This document shows, piece after piece, positions 43,701 through 52,481 of a stretch of 64,000 bases of DNA (position 1 is the stretch's first letter; every line of letters starts with the position of its first letter). Both the position numbers and the translations under genes were made by a program. The notes beneath the pieces are model-generated. The model worked only from the letters and a program-made list of their open reading frames with translations. It was not told the DNA's origin and searched no databases. The stretch spans positions 5,580,001 to 5,644,000 of the forward strand of contig NZ_CP108464.1 of assembly GCF_036226405.1 (NCBI RefSeq), written 5' to 3'. This stretch comes from Streptomyces sp. NBC_01260. GTDB lineage: Bacteria; Actinomycetota; Actinomycetes; Streptomycetales; Streptomycetaceae.

Positions 43701-44101
43701 GCGGTGAGCCGGATGCGGCTGAGGTCGAGCGAGGCGAAGTGGGTGAGGTCGGGGTCGCCGCGGCGGGCGGCCGGGGTCTGCAGACTGCGCGGCAGCGCGT
43801 ACGGCCCCGACGCCTCCAGCTTCCGTACGGTCACCGGAAGTCCGTCGAACGTGGTGTGGGCGGCCCTGCGCGCCGAGGCGTCGGCCGCGTCCCGCTGTTC
43901 GGACGCGACCTGCGCCGATATGAGGAGGGACGCGGCGGCGGCGGACCGGTGGGTGAGGGTGTGGCGCAGTGCGGCGTCGCCGATGGAGCCCGAGAAGGCC
44001 GTGAGCGCGGCCAGGACCGAGGTGGTGAGCAGCACGGCCAGTACGGCCGCCGCGAGGAGGAGCCGATGCGCCCTCACCCGCAGGAAAACGAACCCCGTCA
44101 C
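40781..44101 (-). CDS. very large FtsX-like ABC transporter permease
   Basis: 1106 residues from a GTG preceded by GGGGGCAGG. Same architecture as the 937-residue partner: N-terminal helix (LLLAAAVLAVLLTTSVLAALTAF), long extracytoplasmic domains, FtsX helices with SSERGGETELLRARGGSRGRITSFAAIEALLLALPAAVLAPLLAG, and a C-terminal module ALLAVAVVAAALAGVGFAVTAVGSRRERSAEFAVLRALGAPRRRLARMIAAEQGVLIAIGLLVGSVLG. The two permeases are probably a heterodimer energised by the downstream ATPase. First gene of the operon. Confidence 0.87.
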   Translation of the reverse strand: MTGFVFLRVRAHRLLLAAAVLAVLLTTSVLAALTAFSGSIGDAALRHTLTHRSAAAASLLISAQVASEQRDAADASARRAAHTTFDGLPVTVRKLEASGPYALPRSLQTPAARRGDPDLTHFASLDLSRIRLTAGRMPAAGAGKTGDPVQVALPGTAADVLGLKPGGRLTLTDRLSGKRLNIQVTGLYEAADQADPYWQLDAAGGRGVRRVVFTTYGPLLTDPAVLGSGRTSSGELSYLASADFRGLTTDRMAALRHAATEGPKQLLAAPEFKNGASARTELPTVLDQIDRGLLVSRSTMMIVAVQLVLLAGYTLLLVARLLSSERGGETELLRARGGSRGRITSFAAIEALLLALPAAVLAPLLAGPLTRLLADRSELSRIGLRLGGTATGTVWLVAAVTALACALAVVAPALAASAGGRRSTRAATLPAPVRAGADIGLLAVAGVAYWQLDRQTGGAGSGALSDDRAGGLGIDPLLVVAPALALLAGTVLTLRLLPPAARLAERRAAGGRGLTTALAGWQFSRRPLRGAGPVLLLVLSVAMGMLAIGQSASWDRSQKDQADFRSGAPVRMLGGINADPARSGAYARLPGVREVAPAFRTTLDLSGGRTAEVLALDTAHADERMLMRGDLADGAQGGLFDSLAPAHSQRPGLLLPRDSTQLRLDLRISSGQRSRSPSRSHMSQLVTVLMEDRYGIAYRVVAGSVPVDGRAHPLSLKVAAAGELSLTGFELDSSQPVGRGESHRLTVSGLRTLTAGGAERPVPVPSGFRWQAALTTDELGQIQPGPDLHPAGSAAQPLTLGYETGYITAENAAYAVPALNVRVTAARTTAAGLNGVATDAYLKASGARTGQSVDVTLAGETVRVKIVRSVHGLPTTRPGSTASLSSGQARADRDGGALLLDFRAVGQIFAQRPSAVLTATEWWLSTAPGRTAEVAAALRARPDTDPAQVQVRDEVADELVSDPLGAGPQSALLAVAVVAAALAGVGFAVTAVGSRRERSAEFAVLRALGAPRRRLARMIAAEQGVLIAIGLLVGSVLGAVLTRAVVPLIVLTGQASRPVPAVLVQLPAGQVAVLLASFAALPLLIVAVLALRRTDPAISLRHQGDN

Positions 44102-44260
44102 CCTGCCCCCACCCTCAACTCACGAACACGCCCCCCGGCGCTGTATGGATGCTTTCAGAGCGCACCTGCCGTGGGATACCACCTATGGCCATACCTTGAT
44201 GGGATCGTGACCGTTATCCGGCGGCGGAGTTCCGGATTCCGCACATGTCCGGGCCGGAAC

Positions 44261-44665
44261 TCAGCCCTCGGTGTTCACCATTGAGGCGGCCGCGTAGGTG
44301 AGGTAGTCCCACAGTTGGCGCTCGTGCTCCGGGGCCAGGGCGAGCTCGTCGAGCGCCACCCGCATATGGCTCAGCCAGGCATCGTGCGCGGCCCGGTCCA
44401 CCTGGAACGGTGCGTGCCGCATCCGCAGCCGGGGGTGTCCGCGCTGTTCGCCGTAGGTGCGCGGGCCACCCCAGTACTGGATCAGGAACAGCGCGAACCG
44501 CTCCTCGGCCGGGCCCAGATCCTCCTCCGGGTACATCGGCCGCAGCAGCGGGTCCCCGGCCACACCCTCGTAGAAGCGGTGGACCAGGCGCCGGAAGGTC
44601 TCCTCGCCGCCGACCAGCTCGTAGAAGGTCAGCTCCTGCACCGTGTCGCGCGGGTTCTCAGTCAC
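44261..44665 (-). CDS. truncated haemoglobin, group II (GlbO-like)
   Basis: 134 residues from a GTG at 44665. Group II marks are present: LTFYELVGGEETFRRLVHRFYEGVAGDPLLRPMYPEEDLGPAEERFALFLIQYWGGPRTYGEQRGHPRLRMRHAPF, with the proximal His in LRMRHAPF, Tyr at B10 in HRFYEGV and Trp in the G helix (DAWLSHM). Such proteins bind O2 and NO and help in oxidative or nitrosative stress. The upstream region holds two TTCG-N5-CGAA sites that match a palindrome in front of the adjacent marR gene. Confidence 0.92.
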   Translation of the reverse strand: MTENPRDTVQELTFYELVGGEETFRRLVHRFYEGVAGDPLLRPMYPEEDLGPAEERFALFLIQYWGGPRTYGEQRGHPRLRMRHAPFQVDRAAHDAWLSHMRVALDELALAPEHERQLWDYLTYAAASMVNTEG

Positions 44666-44779
44666 CCGTCCATCGTCGCAGACGCCCCGGCGGGGGACCG
44701 GGGGCCGGGTGTGCCGATCACACCACTCGGGCCCGGAATCCGCCGGGGGCAGGTGTTCACCGGGCCTGGACATTCACAG

Positions 44780-44814
44780 TTCGTGATGCGAATCAGTATG
44801 GTTCGTGCTGCGAA
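44780..44814. promoter_or_regulatory. two operator-like sites upstream of the globin gene
   Basis: TTCGTGATGCGAA (44780-44792) and TTCGTGCTGCGAA (44802-44814), 22 bases apart, i.e. two helical turns. They resemble TTCGTACTACGAA in front of marR (45392-45404). Probable binding sites of the MarR protein between its own stop and the globin start. Confidence 0.6.
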
Positions 44815-44823
44815 TGAGTTGTG

Positions 44824-45339
44824 TCATGCCGCTGGGAGTGGGGAATCACGAACCGTACGGTTGTGGTTATGGGCAGGGGGCGCTTGGTCCGGTTCCATGA
44901 AGACCACCGGCACCTTGTTCTCCAGCACCAGCCGGCCGAGCAGCCGGGCGAGCAGTTCGCGGTCGGCTGCGTCGAGGCCGTCCGACAGCCTTTCCATACG
45001 CCGGCAGGTCTCGGCGTAGAACGCCTTGGACAGCTCGTCGCCCATCGCGGTCAGCGCGACGCGGACCGCACGCCCGTCCTCGGGGTCGGCCTCGCGTCTT
45101 ACCAGACCGCGCTGGACACTCCGGTCCACCAGGCCGGTGAGGCTGGACTTCGCCAGTCCCAGCATCGGTCCGAGTTCACGCATGCCGTACGGCTGCACCA
45201 TCAGTACACAGAGCAGCCGGCCCTGCTGTGCGGTGATTCCGTGCACGCGACCGGACTCGGCGTATACGGCGTCCACCAGAAATGAGGATCGCACCAGTGC
45301 GGTGACGAATCCCATCTGCTCACCCTCGGCCTTTCGCAT
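44824..45339 (-). CDS. MarR-family transcriptional regulator
   Basis: 171 residues from an ATG at 45339. A winged helix spans about residues 35-100: RVHGITAQQGRLLCVLMVQPYGMRELGPMLGLAKSSLTGLVDRSVQRGLVRREADPEDGRAVRVALTAMG, with the DxRxxxxxLT wing of MarR proteins. The ligand is unknown. A perfect palindrome lies 53 bases upstream of its start and two similar sites lie just after its stop, before the globin gene, so it probably represses both genes. Confidence 0.9.
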   Translation of the reverse strand: MRKAEGEQMGFVTALVRSSFLVDAVYAESGRVHGITAQQGRLLCVLMVQPYGMRELGPMLGLAKSSLTGLVDRSVQRGLVRREADPEDGRAVRVALTAMGDELSKAFYAETCRRMERLSDGLDAADRELLARLLGRLVLENKVPVVFMEPDQAPPAHNHNRTVRDSPLPAA

Positions 45340-45391
45340 TCGGCCAGAGTACGGCAGGCGGCGAAAGCCCGGACCGGTGCGAGGGAGCCTA

Positions 45392-45404
45392 TTCGTACTA
45401 CGAA
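45392..45404. promoter_or_regulatory. palindromic operator upstream of marR
   Basis: TTCGTACTACGAA, a perfect inverted repeat around one base. Position and similarity to the two sites at 44780-44814 indicate autoregulation. Confidence 0.6.
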
Positions 45405-45456
45405 CTACCGGATTCCGGCAGCCGGCGGACCGGGGGGTGGCAGCCCGGAACAGCAA

Positions 45457-45494
45457 TGCGCGGCCGGTGAGGGGTGTCCCTCACCGGCCGCGCA
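45457..45494 (-). terminator. intrinsic terminator of the FHA gene
   Basis: Perfect 17-base stem (TGCGCGGCCGGTGAGGG and complement) with a GTGT loop, starting 14 bases beyond the FHA gene stop. Confidence 0.85.
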
Positions 45495-45507
45495 CGGTTC
45501 GAAGCGG

Positions 45508-46821
45508 TCAGCCCCGGCGGATCGTGATCGTCGTCCACGCCCCGACGTGCACCTGGTCGCCGTCCTGGAGGGGAACGGGGACGTAGGGCTGGATCGGGTC
45601 CTCGGCGCCGTTGAGCGTGGTGCCGTTGGTGGAGTTCTGGTCGACCACGGCCCAGCTGCTGTCCGGCTGTTGCACCAGCACCGCGTGCTGGTGCGAGACG
45701 CCCGGATCCTCCGGGGGCACGGACAGGTCGATGTCGGGGGACTCGCCCGTGCTGTGCCGGCGGCGGCCGATGGTGATCTGGTTGCCGGTCAGCGCAAGGT
45801 GCTGCTCCGGGGAGTACGCGGGCAGGTTGAGCCCGGTGGCCTCGGGGCCGCTGCGCTGCATCATCGCCAGGAAGTAATCACGGTCCGGAGCGACGACCGC
45901 CGTCCAGCTCGTGGACGCCGGGCCCTGACCGTGGCCCTGGTCCTGCCCCGTGCCGGGACCCTGGTTCTGGCCGGGGTAGGGCTGCTGCTGCATCGGGGAC
46001 TGCGGGCCCTGGGCCTGCGACGGCGGCGACAGCAGCCAGTCGTCGTTGCCGGGCTGCGCAGCCTGCGGCTGCGGCGGGGCCGGCGGGCCGGGCTGCTCGA
46101 AGACCGGGGGAGCCGTCTGCTGGAACGCGGGCGCGGCACTCTGCTGCTGGAACGACGGCGGCGGGGGCGAGCCCTGCGACGAACCCTGGTGCTGGGCGTG
46201 CTGCTGCCCCTGCGGGAAGCCCTGCGGGCCCTGGCCCTGACCCTGCTGGAACGGCGGCGGAGGCGGCGGGCCCTGCTGTCCTTGCTGGAACGGCGGCTGT
46301 CCCTGACCGGGAGGGCCGGGACGGCCGGGACCCGGGGAGAGCGGCTCGGCCGGCCGGTTCACCTGCGAGGGGCGCGAACTCTGGTACTCGAACGGATCGC
46401 GCGGCTGCGGCGCTCCCGGCGGCTGCTGCGCCTGGAAGCCCGGCGGCAGATTGAGCCCGGGAACGGGGCCGGGGCCTCCGGGACCGCCACCCGGTCCGCC
46501 GGGACCGGCCGGTCCACCCGGGCCGCCGTGCTGCGGGGCGAGTGGTGTGTACGAGGTCGCGGTGTTCGTGAGGAAGTTCCAGCGGCACTCCTCGCAGAAC
46601 GGCGCCATCGCCTCCCGCGGGGTGCGGCACTGCGGGCAGATCTCGGCGTGGGCGGTCGCGTCCGGGCCGGGGCCCTGCGGGTATCCGTAGCCGGGCGCGG
46701 GCGGCGGGGGAGGCGGCGGGGGAACAGCGCCCGCAGGCGCGCCCGCCCCGGCCATGCGATGGCCGCAGACCTCGCACCAGTCCTCGGAACCCGACTGGTG
46801 TCCGTTCGGGCAGGTCGGCAT
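45508..46821 (-). CDS. FHA-domain protein with N-terminal zinc ribbons
   Basis: 437 residues. Two zinc-ribbon motifs at the N-terminus (CPNGHQSGSEDWCEVCG near 4-20; CPQCRTPREAMAPFCEEC near 62-79), then about 220 disordered residues rich in Pro, Gln and Gly. The C-terminal FHA domain (ITIGRRRHSTGESPDIDLSVPPEDPGVSHQHAVL ... DQNSTNGTTLNG) has the phosphothreonine-binding GRR, SxxH and NSTNG residues. It is the last gene of the kinase/phosphatase block and a natural reader of phosphothreonine made by the PknG-like kinase. It is unlike compact GarA/OdhI, which lack the ribbons and linker. Confidence 0.88.
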   Translation of the reverse strand: MPTCPNGHQSGSEDWCEVCGHRMAGAGAPAGAVPPPPPPPPAPGYGYPQGPGPDATAHAEICPQCRTPREAMAPFCEECRWNFLTNTATSYTPLAPQHGGPGGPAGPGGPGGGPGGPGPVPGLNLPPGFQAQQPPGAPQPRDPFEYQSSRPSQVNRPAEPLSPGPGRPGPPGQGQPPFQQGQQGPPPPPPFQQGQGQGPQGFPQGQQHAQHQGSSQGSPPPPSFQQQSAAPAFQQTAPPVFEQPGPPAPPQPQAAQPGNDDWLLSPPSQAQGPQSPMQQQPYPGQNQGPGTGQDQGHGQGPASTSWTAVVAPDRDYFLAMMQRSGPEATGLNLPAYSPEQHLALTGNQITIGRRRHSTGESPDIDLSVPPEDPGVSHQHAVLVQQPDSSWAVVDQNSTNGTTLNGAEDPIQPYVPVPLQDGDQVHVGAWTTITIRRG

Positions 46822-46929
46822 GTCGGCGCTTCCCCCTCTCCTCGTCCGGCCCCGGGGGCCGTCTATTTTTCTTGCTTCGCCGCCCGGCGAACCTGTCCGG
46901 CCGGGCGGCTCATCAGTGCGGATATGTGA

Positions 46930-48288
46930 TTACTTCTTCACGCGGACGGTCTTCGTGGAGCGCGTTTCGAGTGTCATCTCGTCCGCTTCCGCGACCTTCG
47001 CCTTCAGTCGCACAGTACCTGTCGCCGCGTCGACGACGTCTACCACCTTCGAAAGCAGTTTCGCAGTGTCCTCGTTCCCGGACGCCGATGCCAACTGCAC
47101 CGCACGGCCGAGTTTGGCCGTCGCGCCGTCGAAGTCTCCCGACTTGCGGGCATCGAGCCCCTGTTGGATGACTTGTGCCAGTTCCGCCTGACCCGTGTAG
47201 TGCGCGACCTGCGGATTGATCGAGGTCGACGCCACCATGTCGTCCGTCCACACCGCCCGTACCAGGCCCTGCGAAAGGATCTGGGGCGCCCCGCCCGACG
47301 GGTCGGGGAGGATCAGCGAGACGCGGGCCGCGAGCATCTCCTGCCCGATGCCGGCCTGCGGCACCTGCACGCACACGTGGTAGTCGCGGGACTCGTCGCC
47401 CCAGGAACCGGTGGGGTAGTCCCCGGCGCGCGGGCCCGCCTCGGTGCGGCGGTCGGTCAGCTCGGCGACCGTCGGCGCGACCTGCTTCACGAACTTGATC
47501 TCCACGCCGACCGGTGTCCACAGCCGCAGCGCGACGTCCGCGACCTCCTTGCCCATCGCGTTCTCCATCATCTGCGTGAAGTCCGCGGCCAGCCCCGTGG
47601 GATCGGCGACGATGTCGGCGGTGCCGAGCAGCGCGGAGGCGATCGCTGTGACCTCTTTCACTTCCCAGTCGGTGCCGACACCGCGGGCGTCACAGGTGAA
47701 CCGGCCCGCACAGGCGTCGAGCGCGGCCCGCAGATCCTCCGGTGCCTCGTGCTCGTTGCGCCCGTCGGTCAGCAGGATGCCGTGCCGGATGCTCACCTCG
47801 GCGGCGCCCAGCAGCCGGTCGGCCAGCCGCAGCCAGGTCCCGATCGCCGTACCGCCGCCCGCGCTGAGCCGCCGCAGGGCCTCCTTCGCCTGGGCCCTGG
47901 TCTGCGGATCGGCCGTGGCGAGCCGCCCGTTGCCCGGGTAGACCTCCTTGGCGACGTGCGTACCGCCGATCACGGCGAAGGAGGTGCCGTCGCGCAGGGT
48001 GTCGATGGCCGCCGCCGTCGCATCGCGGGCGTTGCGCATCTTCGTGGGCGGATAGTCCATCGAGCCCGAGCAGTCCACCATGATCACCACGGCGGCGCTC
48101 GGTGCCCGTCCCGGTCCGTGCGAGGCCGGATGAGCGGCACTCGTCAGCGGAACCCCACCGGTGGTGCCGCCGCCGGTCGAGGTGACGGTGATGATGCCGT
48201 TGACCTCACGGCCGCCCTCGGGCAGATATTCGTTCTGGTACACCTCGACGGAGAACTGCGGCACGTTCGACTTGGAGAAGTTGGCCAT
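46930..48288 (-). CDS. VWA-domain cytoplasmic protein
   Basis: 452 residues from an ATG with GGAG upstream, no signal peptide. N-terminal region FSVEVYQNEYLPEGGREVNGIITVTSTGGG, then a von Willebrand A domain with MIDAS MVDCSGSMDYP and a later LTDGRN. The C-terminal part resembles the helical DUF following VWA in TerY/kinase-linked proteins (AELAQVIQQGLDARKSGDFDGATAKLGRAVQLA). It lies between the PP2C phosphatase and the FHA protein, so it probably acts as an adaptor in the same phosphosignalling unit. Confidence 0.87.
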   Translation of the reverse strand: MANFSKSNVPQFSVEVYQNEYLPEGGREVNGIITVTSTGGGTTGGVPLTSAAHPASHGPGRAPSAAVVIMVDCSGSMDYPPTKMRNARDATAAAIDTLRDGTSFAVIGGTHVAKEVYPGNGRLATADPQTRAQAKEALRRLSAGGGTAIGTWLRLADRLLGAAEVSIRHGILLTDGRNEHEAPEDLRAALDACAGRFTCDARGVGTDWEVKEVTAIASALLGTADIVADPTGLAADFTQMMENAMGKEVADVALRLWTPVGVEIKFVKQVAPTVAELTDRRTEAGPRAGDYPTGSWGDESRDYHVCVQVPQAGIGQEMLAARVSLILPDPSGGAPQILSQGLVRAVWTDDMVASTSINPQVAHYTGQAELAQVIQQGLDARKSGDFDGATAKLGRAVQLASASGNEDTAKLLSKVVDVVDAATGTVRLKAKVAEADEMTLETRSTKTVRVKK

Positions 48289-48377
48289 CTGATCGGCTCC
48301 TTGAGGCTCCACGTGTCAGATGAAGACAGATTTGCGGACAAAGGCATCGGAGGTGCAAAGGGCGGACGGAACGGGAC

Positions 48378-49607
48378 TCAACCGCCGTCGCAGGCGGATC
48401 CTGCCCCCTGCACCGGTACGGCGAACGGCAGCAGAGCCACTGTTACGTTGTCGTGGCCCCCGCCGTCGAGGGCGTGGCCGACCAGCACCTGGGCTCCCTG
48501 CAACGGCCGTTCGTACGCGTCCACGGGCACCGCGGCGGACATCTCGGCCGCGGACTCCGCGTAGTTCCACAAGCCGTCCGTGCAGACCACCACGACGCCG
48601 GGCCGGTCCGGTTTGAACGAGGCGGTGTGCGGCTCCAGTTCGTAGGCGTCGGCGCCCAGCCAGCCCGTGATGGCGTGGGCCCGCTCGTCCGCGTACGCCT
48701 CCGCCTCGTTCATCAGGCCCGCCGCGACCATCTGCGCGGCCCAGGAGTCGTCCTCGGTGAGCCGGGCCGGCGGACTGCTGCGGTCCTCGGGCACCCAGTA
48801 CACCCGGCTGTCGCCGACCCAGCCCACGACCAGCAGGCCATTGGCCATGATCGCGCCGACCAGGGTGCACGCCGGGGCGTTCTGATGGCGGTGCGGATCG
48901 TGCTCCGCGGCCTGACCGGGCTCCTGGGCCAGCCGGTTGACCGACTCGGCGGCCGCCACGATCGCCTCGTGCATCGCCTGCTGCGGATGCGTACCGCGCG
49001 GCAGCGACTCCAGCAGCGACTCGTTGGCGGCGGTCGTGGCGGCGGCCGACGCCTCGTCGGGACGGCTGGCCGACGACACCCCGTCGCAGACGATCGCCAG
49101 GACGGCCGGGGTGCCGTCGGGCATCGCGGTCGTCGAGATCGCGAACGAGTCCTCGTTGCGGTGGTGGCGCAGTCCGCGGTCGGTGACCGCGGCGACCGAG
49201 CCGAGCTCCTGCTCCATGTGATCGCGCTCGCGGGGCTGGGCATGGCCGCAGTTCTCGCAGTAGCCGTCGTTGTCGACATGGCCGGCCCGGCAGGCCACGC
49301 ACACCTTGGTGCCGGCCGGTGGCGCCGGGACGGAGCCGGTGGAGGCACGGGGATCGGGCGCCGCACCGGCGGCGGCCGGAACCGGCGCCGCCAGCTCGAA
49401 GTCGCCGGAGGCACCCGGCTCTTGGGGGCCGGCCTGCGCCGGTTCGCCCGCTCCGGTGGCGATGGCGATCGTCGGGTGGTCCCGCGGCGGCTCGGGTACG
49501 GCCGACAGGTCGTACCCGCACGCACCGCAGAACAGATCCCCCGGCTCCAGCGGCTCCTCGCAGCCGGGACACCTCGACAAGGCAGTCTCCTGGTCGTTCT
49601 GCGACAT
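48378..49607 (-). CDS. PP2C-type serine/threonine phosphatase with zinc ribbons
   Basis: 409 residues from the ATG at 49607 (GTGTGAAG upstream); a GTG four codons earlier is possible. Two zinc ribbons (CPGCEEPLEPGDLFCGACG; CVACRAGHVDNDGYCENCG) precede a complete PP2C domain: motif RHHRNEDSF, metal-binding IVCDGVSS, WVGDSRVY, CTDGLWNY and GGHDNVTV. It should reverse phosphorylation by the adjacent PknG-like kinase. The gene begins two bases after the kinase stop. Zinc ribbons in the kinase, phosphatase and FHA protein suggest shared partners. Confidence 0.92.
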   Translation of the reverse strand: MSQNDQETALSRCPGCEEPLEPGDLFCGACGYDLSAVPEPPRDHPTIAIATGAGEPAQAGPQEPGASGDFELAAPVPAAAGAAPDPRASTGSVPAPPAGTKVCVACRAGHVDNDGYCENCGHAQPRERDHMEQELGSVAAVTDRGLRHHRNEDSFAISTTAMPDGTPAVLAIVCDGVSSASRPDEASAAATTAANESLLESLPRGTHPQQAMHEAIVAAAESVNRLAQEPGQAAEHDPHRHQNAPACTLVGAIMANGLLVVGWVGDSRVYWVPEDRSSPPARLTEDDSWAAQMVAAGLMNEAEAYADERAHAITGWLGADAYELEPHTASFKPDRPGVVVVCTDGLWNYAESAAEMSAAVPVDAYERPLQGAQVLVGHALDGGGHDNVTVALLPFAVPVQGAGSACDGG

Positions 49608-49609
49608 CT

Positions 49610-52387
49610 TCACACCCACGTTCGGGGGCGGAAACGGTTGGCCCGCTCCACCAGTTCGATCCTCTCGTCGCCGGGCTCCGCAAGCCGGGCGAGCATCCGG
49701 TACGCACGCTCGAGCCCGAAACGCAGGCCGCGCTCGTCCAACTCACTGCCGAGCAGCGTCCTCGGCCCCTGCGCCCCGCCGTGCACGGGCGACTGCGGGG
49801 CCGGGGGACGAGCCTCGGGACTCCCGGAGAGTACCCAGTCGAGGGCCGTCCCCAGCACCTCGGTCGACAACTGCTCCCGGCGCACCGCGTCCAGGCCGAG
49901 ACCGGCCAGCCCCGAGACCTGGGCCGAGGCCGCCATCAGATCGACGATCAGCGGGTCGTCCGTGGCCCGTCCGCGCAGCCGTGCCCGTACCGCGGCGACC
50001 CGGGCCGCCGTGTAGTGGATCGACGCCTCCGGCACGGACTCCAGCGAGCGGACGGCCCCGCCCCGGTCCCCGGCCGCGATCTGCACCCGGGCCAGACCGA
50101 ACGCGGCGCTCACGAAGCTCGGGTCGGTCGCCCACACCAGCCGGTAGTACTCGGCGGCGTTGTCCAGCTGGCCCAGGACCTCCGCGCAGATGCCCAGCGC
50201 CAGCTTGGGCGCGGGCTCCCCGGGAAACGCGTCGTAGACCGCGTCGAAGGACAGCGCCGCGTTCTCGTTGTCACCGGTCACCAGGGAGGTGATGCCCCGG
50301 TACCAGACCACCCGCCAGTCGTCCGGATGCTTCAGCTCAAGGGTGGTCAGGGTCTCCTGCGCGGCACCGAGGTCGTTCATCTCCAGGAAGGCGCGCAGCT
50401 CGCGCAGCCTGGTCTCCAGCGAGGCGGCCGGTACGGTCTGCAACGCGGCGATCAGTTCGGCGGGTGCCGACGCCATCACCCCGGCGAGGAACCCCGCGTT
50501 GGGGTCGCTCGCGTCGACCCGGGGGACCGGCAGCGCGAGCGACGTCCCCCGTACGTCGAGCCCGGCCAGCCGGGGCCCGCCCGTGCTGGGGGGAGAGGAC
50601 GCGGCGACGGGGTCCGCTGCCGGCGACCGGGGGGCCGGAACGGCCGCCTGCGGCTGCGGGTACGCGGGCGCGGCGCGGTTCCCGGCGGCGCCGTTCGCAC
50701 CGCCGCTGACATGCGTGGTGGACGAGGGCAGCGGACCGGCGCCCGCGGCGTACCCGGGAGGCGGTCCGGCGGGCAGCGCGCCCGGGACACCGCCCGGCGG
50801 GGCCACCGCGGCGGGGGGCGGCGGGGAAGGCGCCACCACGACCGCTCCGGCGCCCTTGCGCCGGCCGAGGAACCCGGACCCGCGGGGCGCCGGGTTCCGT
50901 GCCCCGAGGCGGGACACCTCGCCGGTCAGGATGGTGAACAGCTCCGTGTCGGTGACCCGCACCTCCGCGCCGAACAGCGTCGACAGCGCGGGACGCGGGC
51001 GCCCCGTCTGGAGCGACACCACCTCCCGCAACACACCCATCAGCTGCTCCGCCATCTCCGACGCGGAGGCGAACCGCCGGGCCGGATCGGGGTCGGTGGC
51101 CCGCACCAGCAGCCGGTAGAACGACTCGTACGCCCGGAACACCTCGATGTTGTCCGGGTCCGGCAGCGAGTCCACGAAGACGTTCGTGTAGCCCTGGAAG
51201 TCGAAGGTGAGCACCGCGAGCGTCCGCGCGACCGTGTACAGGTCGGAGGCGACCGACGGGCCGACCTCCGAGACTTCCGGTGCCTGGTACCCCACCGTGC
51301 CGTAGATGGCCGACTCGTCGTCGTCCATCCTGCGGACCGCGCCCATGTCGATCAGCTTCAGCTGGTCCTCGGTCTGGATCGCGTTGTCCACCTTGAAGTC
51401 GCAGTAGAGCAGGTTGCGGCTGTGCAGATGGCCCAGCGCCTCCAGCGCCTCGATGCCGAACGCGCACGCCTGCTCGACCGGCAGCGGGTCCCGCTTCCCG
51501 GCCGCGGTACGACGCTCGTTGGCGATCTCCTTGAGCGCCTTGCCGCCGACGTACTCCATGACTATGTAACCGTCGAGCGAACCGGTCCGCTGATCGAGGT
51601 GCTCGACGAAGTTGTAGATGCGGACGATGTTGGAGTGCTCGATCTCGGCGAGGAAGCGGCGCTCGGAGATGGCGGCCGCCATGGCGTCCTGGTCACCGGT
51701 GTCGAGCAGGCCCTTGAGCACCACCCAGCGGTCGGAGACCGCGCGGTCCACCGCGAGATAGACCCAGCCGAGCCCGCCGTGCGCCAGACAGCCCGCGACC
51801 TCGTACTGGCCGTGCACGACGTCGCCTTCCTGGAGCTTGGGCGTGAAGGAGTACGGGTGGCCGCACTTGGTGCAGAACCCCTCCGTGCGCCCCGGCCGCG
51901 CCCCCCTGGCCCGGCCCACCGGCGCCCCGCAGTCCGAACGTGAACAGAACCGCTTCCGCTCGGGCACCTCCGGGTTCTCCATCACCGCGGTGCGCGGATC
52001 GGGACGCGGGACGTCCGGCACGAGCACCAGCCCGGCACCCAGCCGGTTCCGGCCCGAGACACCGGTGGACGTCCCCGAGGAGCGCACCGAGACCGAACGC
52101 GACGCCCCGCCGGACAGCGCGCGCGAGAGCCGCCCCGACACCGACCGCCGCGAGGTCGACGAGCGCGACGAGGACCGCGAGGACGCCCTCGACGACGCCC
52201 GCGAACTGCTGCGCGCCGAGGAGCTGTTGCTGCCCCTGCCGCCGCCCGCGATACCGGTGGGCGGCGAGCTCACCATTCCGTTCGGTGAGACGACCGGAGC
52301 CAGACCGCAGGTGTCGCAGTACAGCTCGCCGCCGCCCATGTCCTCGTAACTGCCCTCGCACGCGGGGCGCTGGCACTGCGTACTCAT
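49610..52387 (-). CDS. pknG: PknG-like serine/threonine protein kinase with TPR domain
   Basis: 925 residues. N-terminal zinc motif CQRPACEGSYEDMGGGELYCDTCG, a long Ser/Arg-rich disordered stretch (about 50-110), then a rubredoxin-like CxxxxCG/CTKCG pair (FCSRSDCG, FCTKCGHPYSF) next to the kinase, as in mycobacterial PknG. Kinase motifs: LAHGGLGWVYLAVD, Lys in VVLKGL, catalytic loop LLYCDFKVDN (RD replaced by CD), DFG replaced by DMG. A Pro/Ala-rich spacer and a tetratricopeptide domain (TRLRELRAFLEMNDLGAAQETLTTLELKHPDDWRVVWYRGI) complete the protein. Soluble. It shares its operon with GlnH- and GlnX-like genes. Confidence 0.9.
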   Translation of the reverse strand: MSTQCQRPACEGSYEDMGGGELYCDTCGLAPVVSPNGMVSSPPTGIAGGGRGSNSSSARSSSRASSRASSRSSSRSSTSRRSVSGRLSRALSGGASRSVSVRSSGTSTGVSGRNRLGAGLVLVPDVPRPDPRTAVMENPEVPERKRFCSRSDCGAPVGRARGARPGRTEGFCTKCGHPYSFTPKLQEGDVVHGQYEVAGCLAHGGLGWVYLAVDRAVSDRWVVLKGLLDTGDQDAMAAAISERRFLAEIEHSNIVRIYNFVEHLDQRTGSLDGYIVMEYVGGKALKEIANERRTAAGKRDPLPVEQACAFGIEALEALGHLHSRNLLYCDFKVDNAIQTEDQLKLIDMGAVRRMDDDESAIYGTVGYQAPEVSEVGPSVASDLYTVARTLAVLTFDFQGYTNVFVDSLPDPDNIEVFRAYESFYRLLVRATDPDPARRFASASEMAEQLMGVLREVVSLQTGRPRPALSTLFGAEVRVTDTELFTILTGEVSRLGARNPAPRGSGFLGRRKGAGAVVVAPSPPPPAAVAPPGGVPGALPAGPPPGYAAGAGPLPSSTTHVSGGANGAAGNRAAPAYPQPQAAVPAPRSPAADPVAASSPPSTGGPRLAGLDVRGTSLALPVPRVDASDPNAGFLAGVMASAPAELIAALQTVPAASLETRLRELRAFLEMNDLGAAQETLTTLELKHPDDWRVVWYRGITSLVTGDNENAALSFDAVYDAFPGEPAPKLALGICAEVLGQLDNAAEYYRLVWATDPSFVSAAFGLARVQIAAGDRGGAVRSLESVPEASIHYTAARVAAVRARLRGRATDDPLIVDLMAASAQVSGLAGLGLDAVRREQLSTEVLGTALDWVLSGSPEARPPAPQSPVHGGAQGPRTLLGSELDERGLRFGLERAYRMLARLAEPGDERIELVERANRFRPRTWV

Positions 52388-52481
52388 GGTCATTCCCCCT
52401 GTTCGCCCCGCCGCCGCGGCGGCCACGTCTCTCCGTCACTACCTGTCCCGCCCGGCGGGTGCCCCGGTGGCACCGGGCGCC

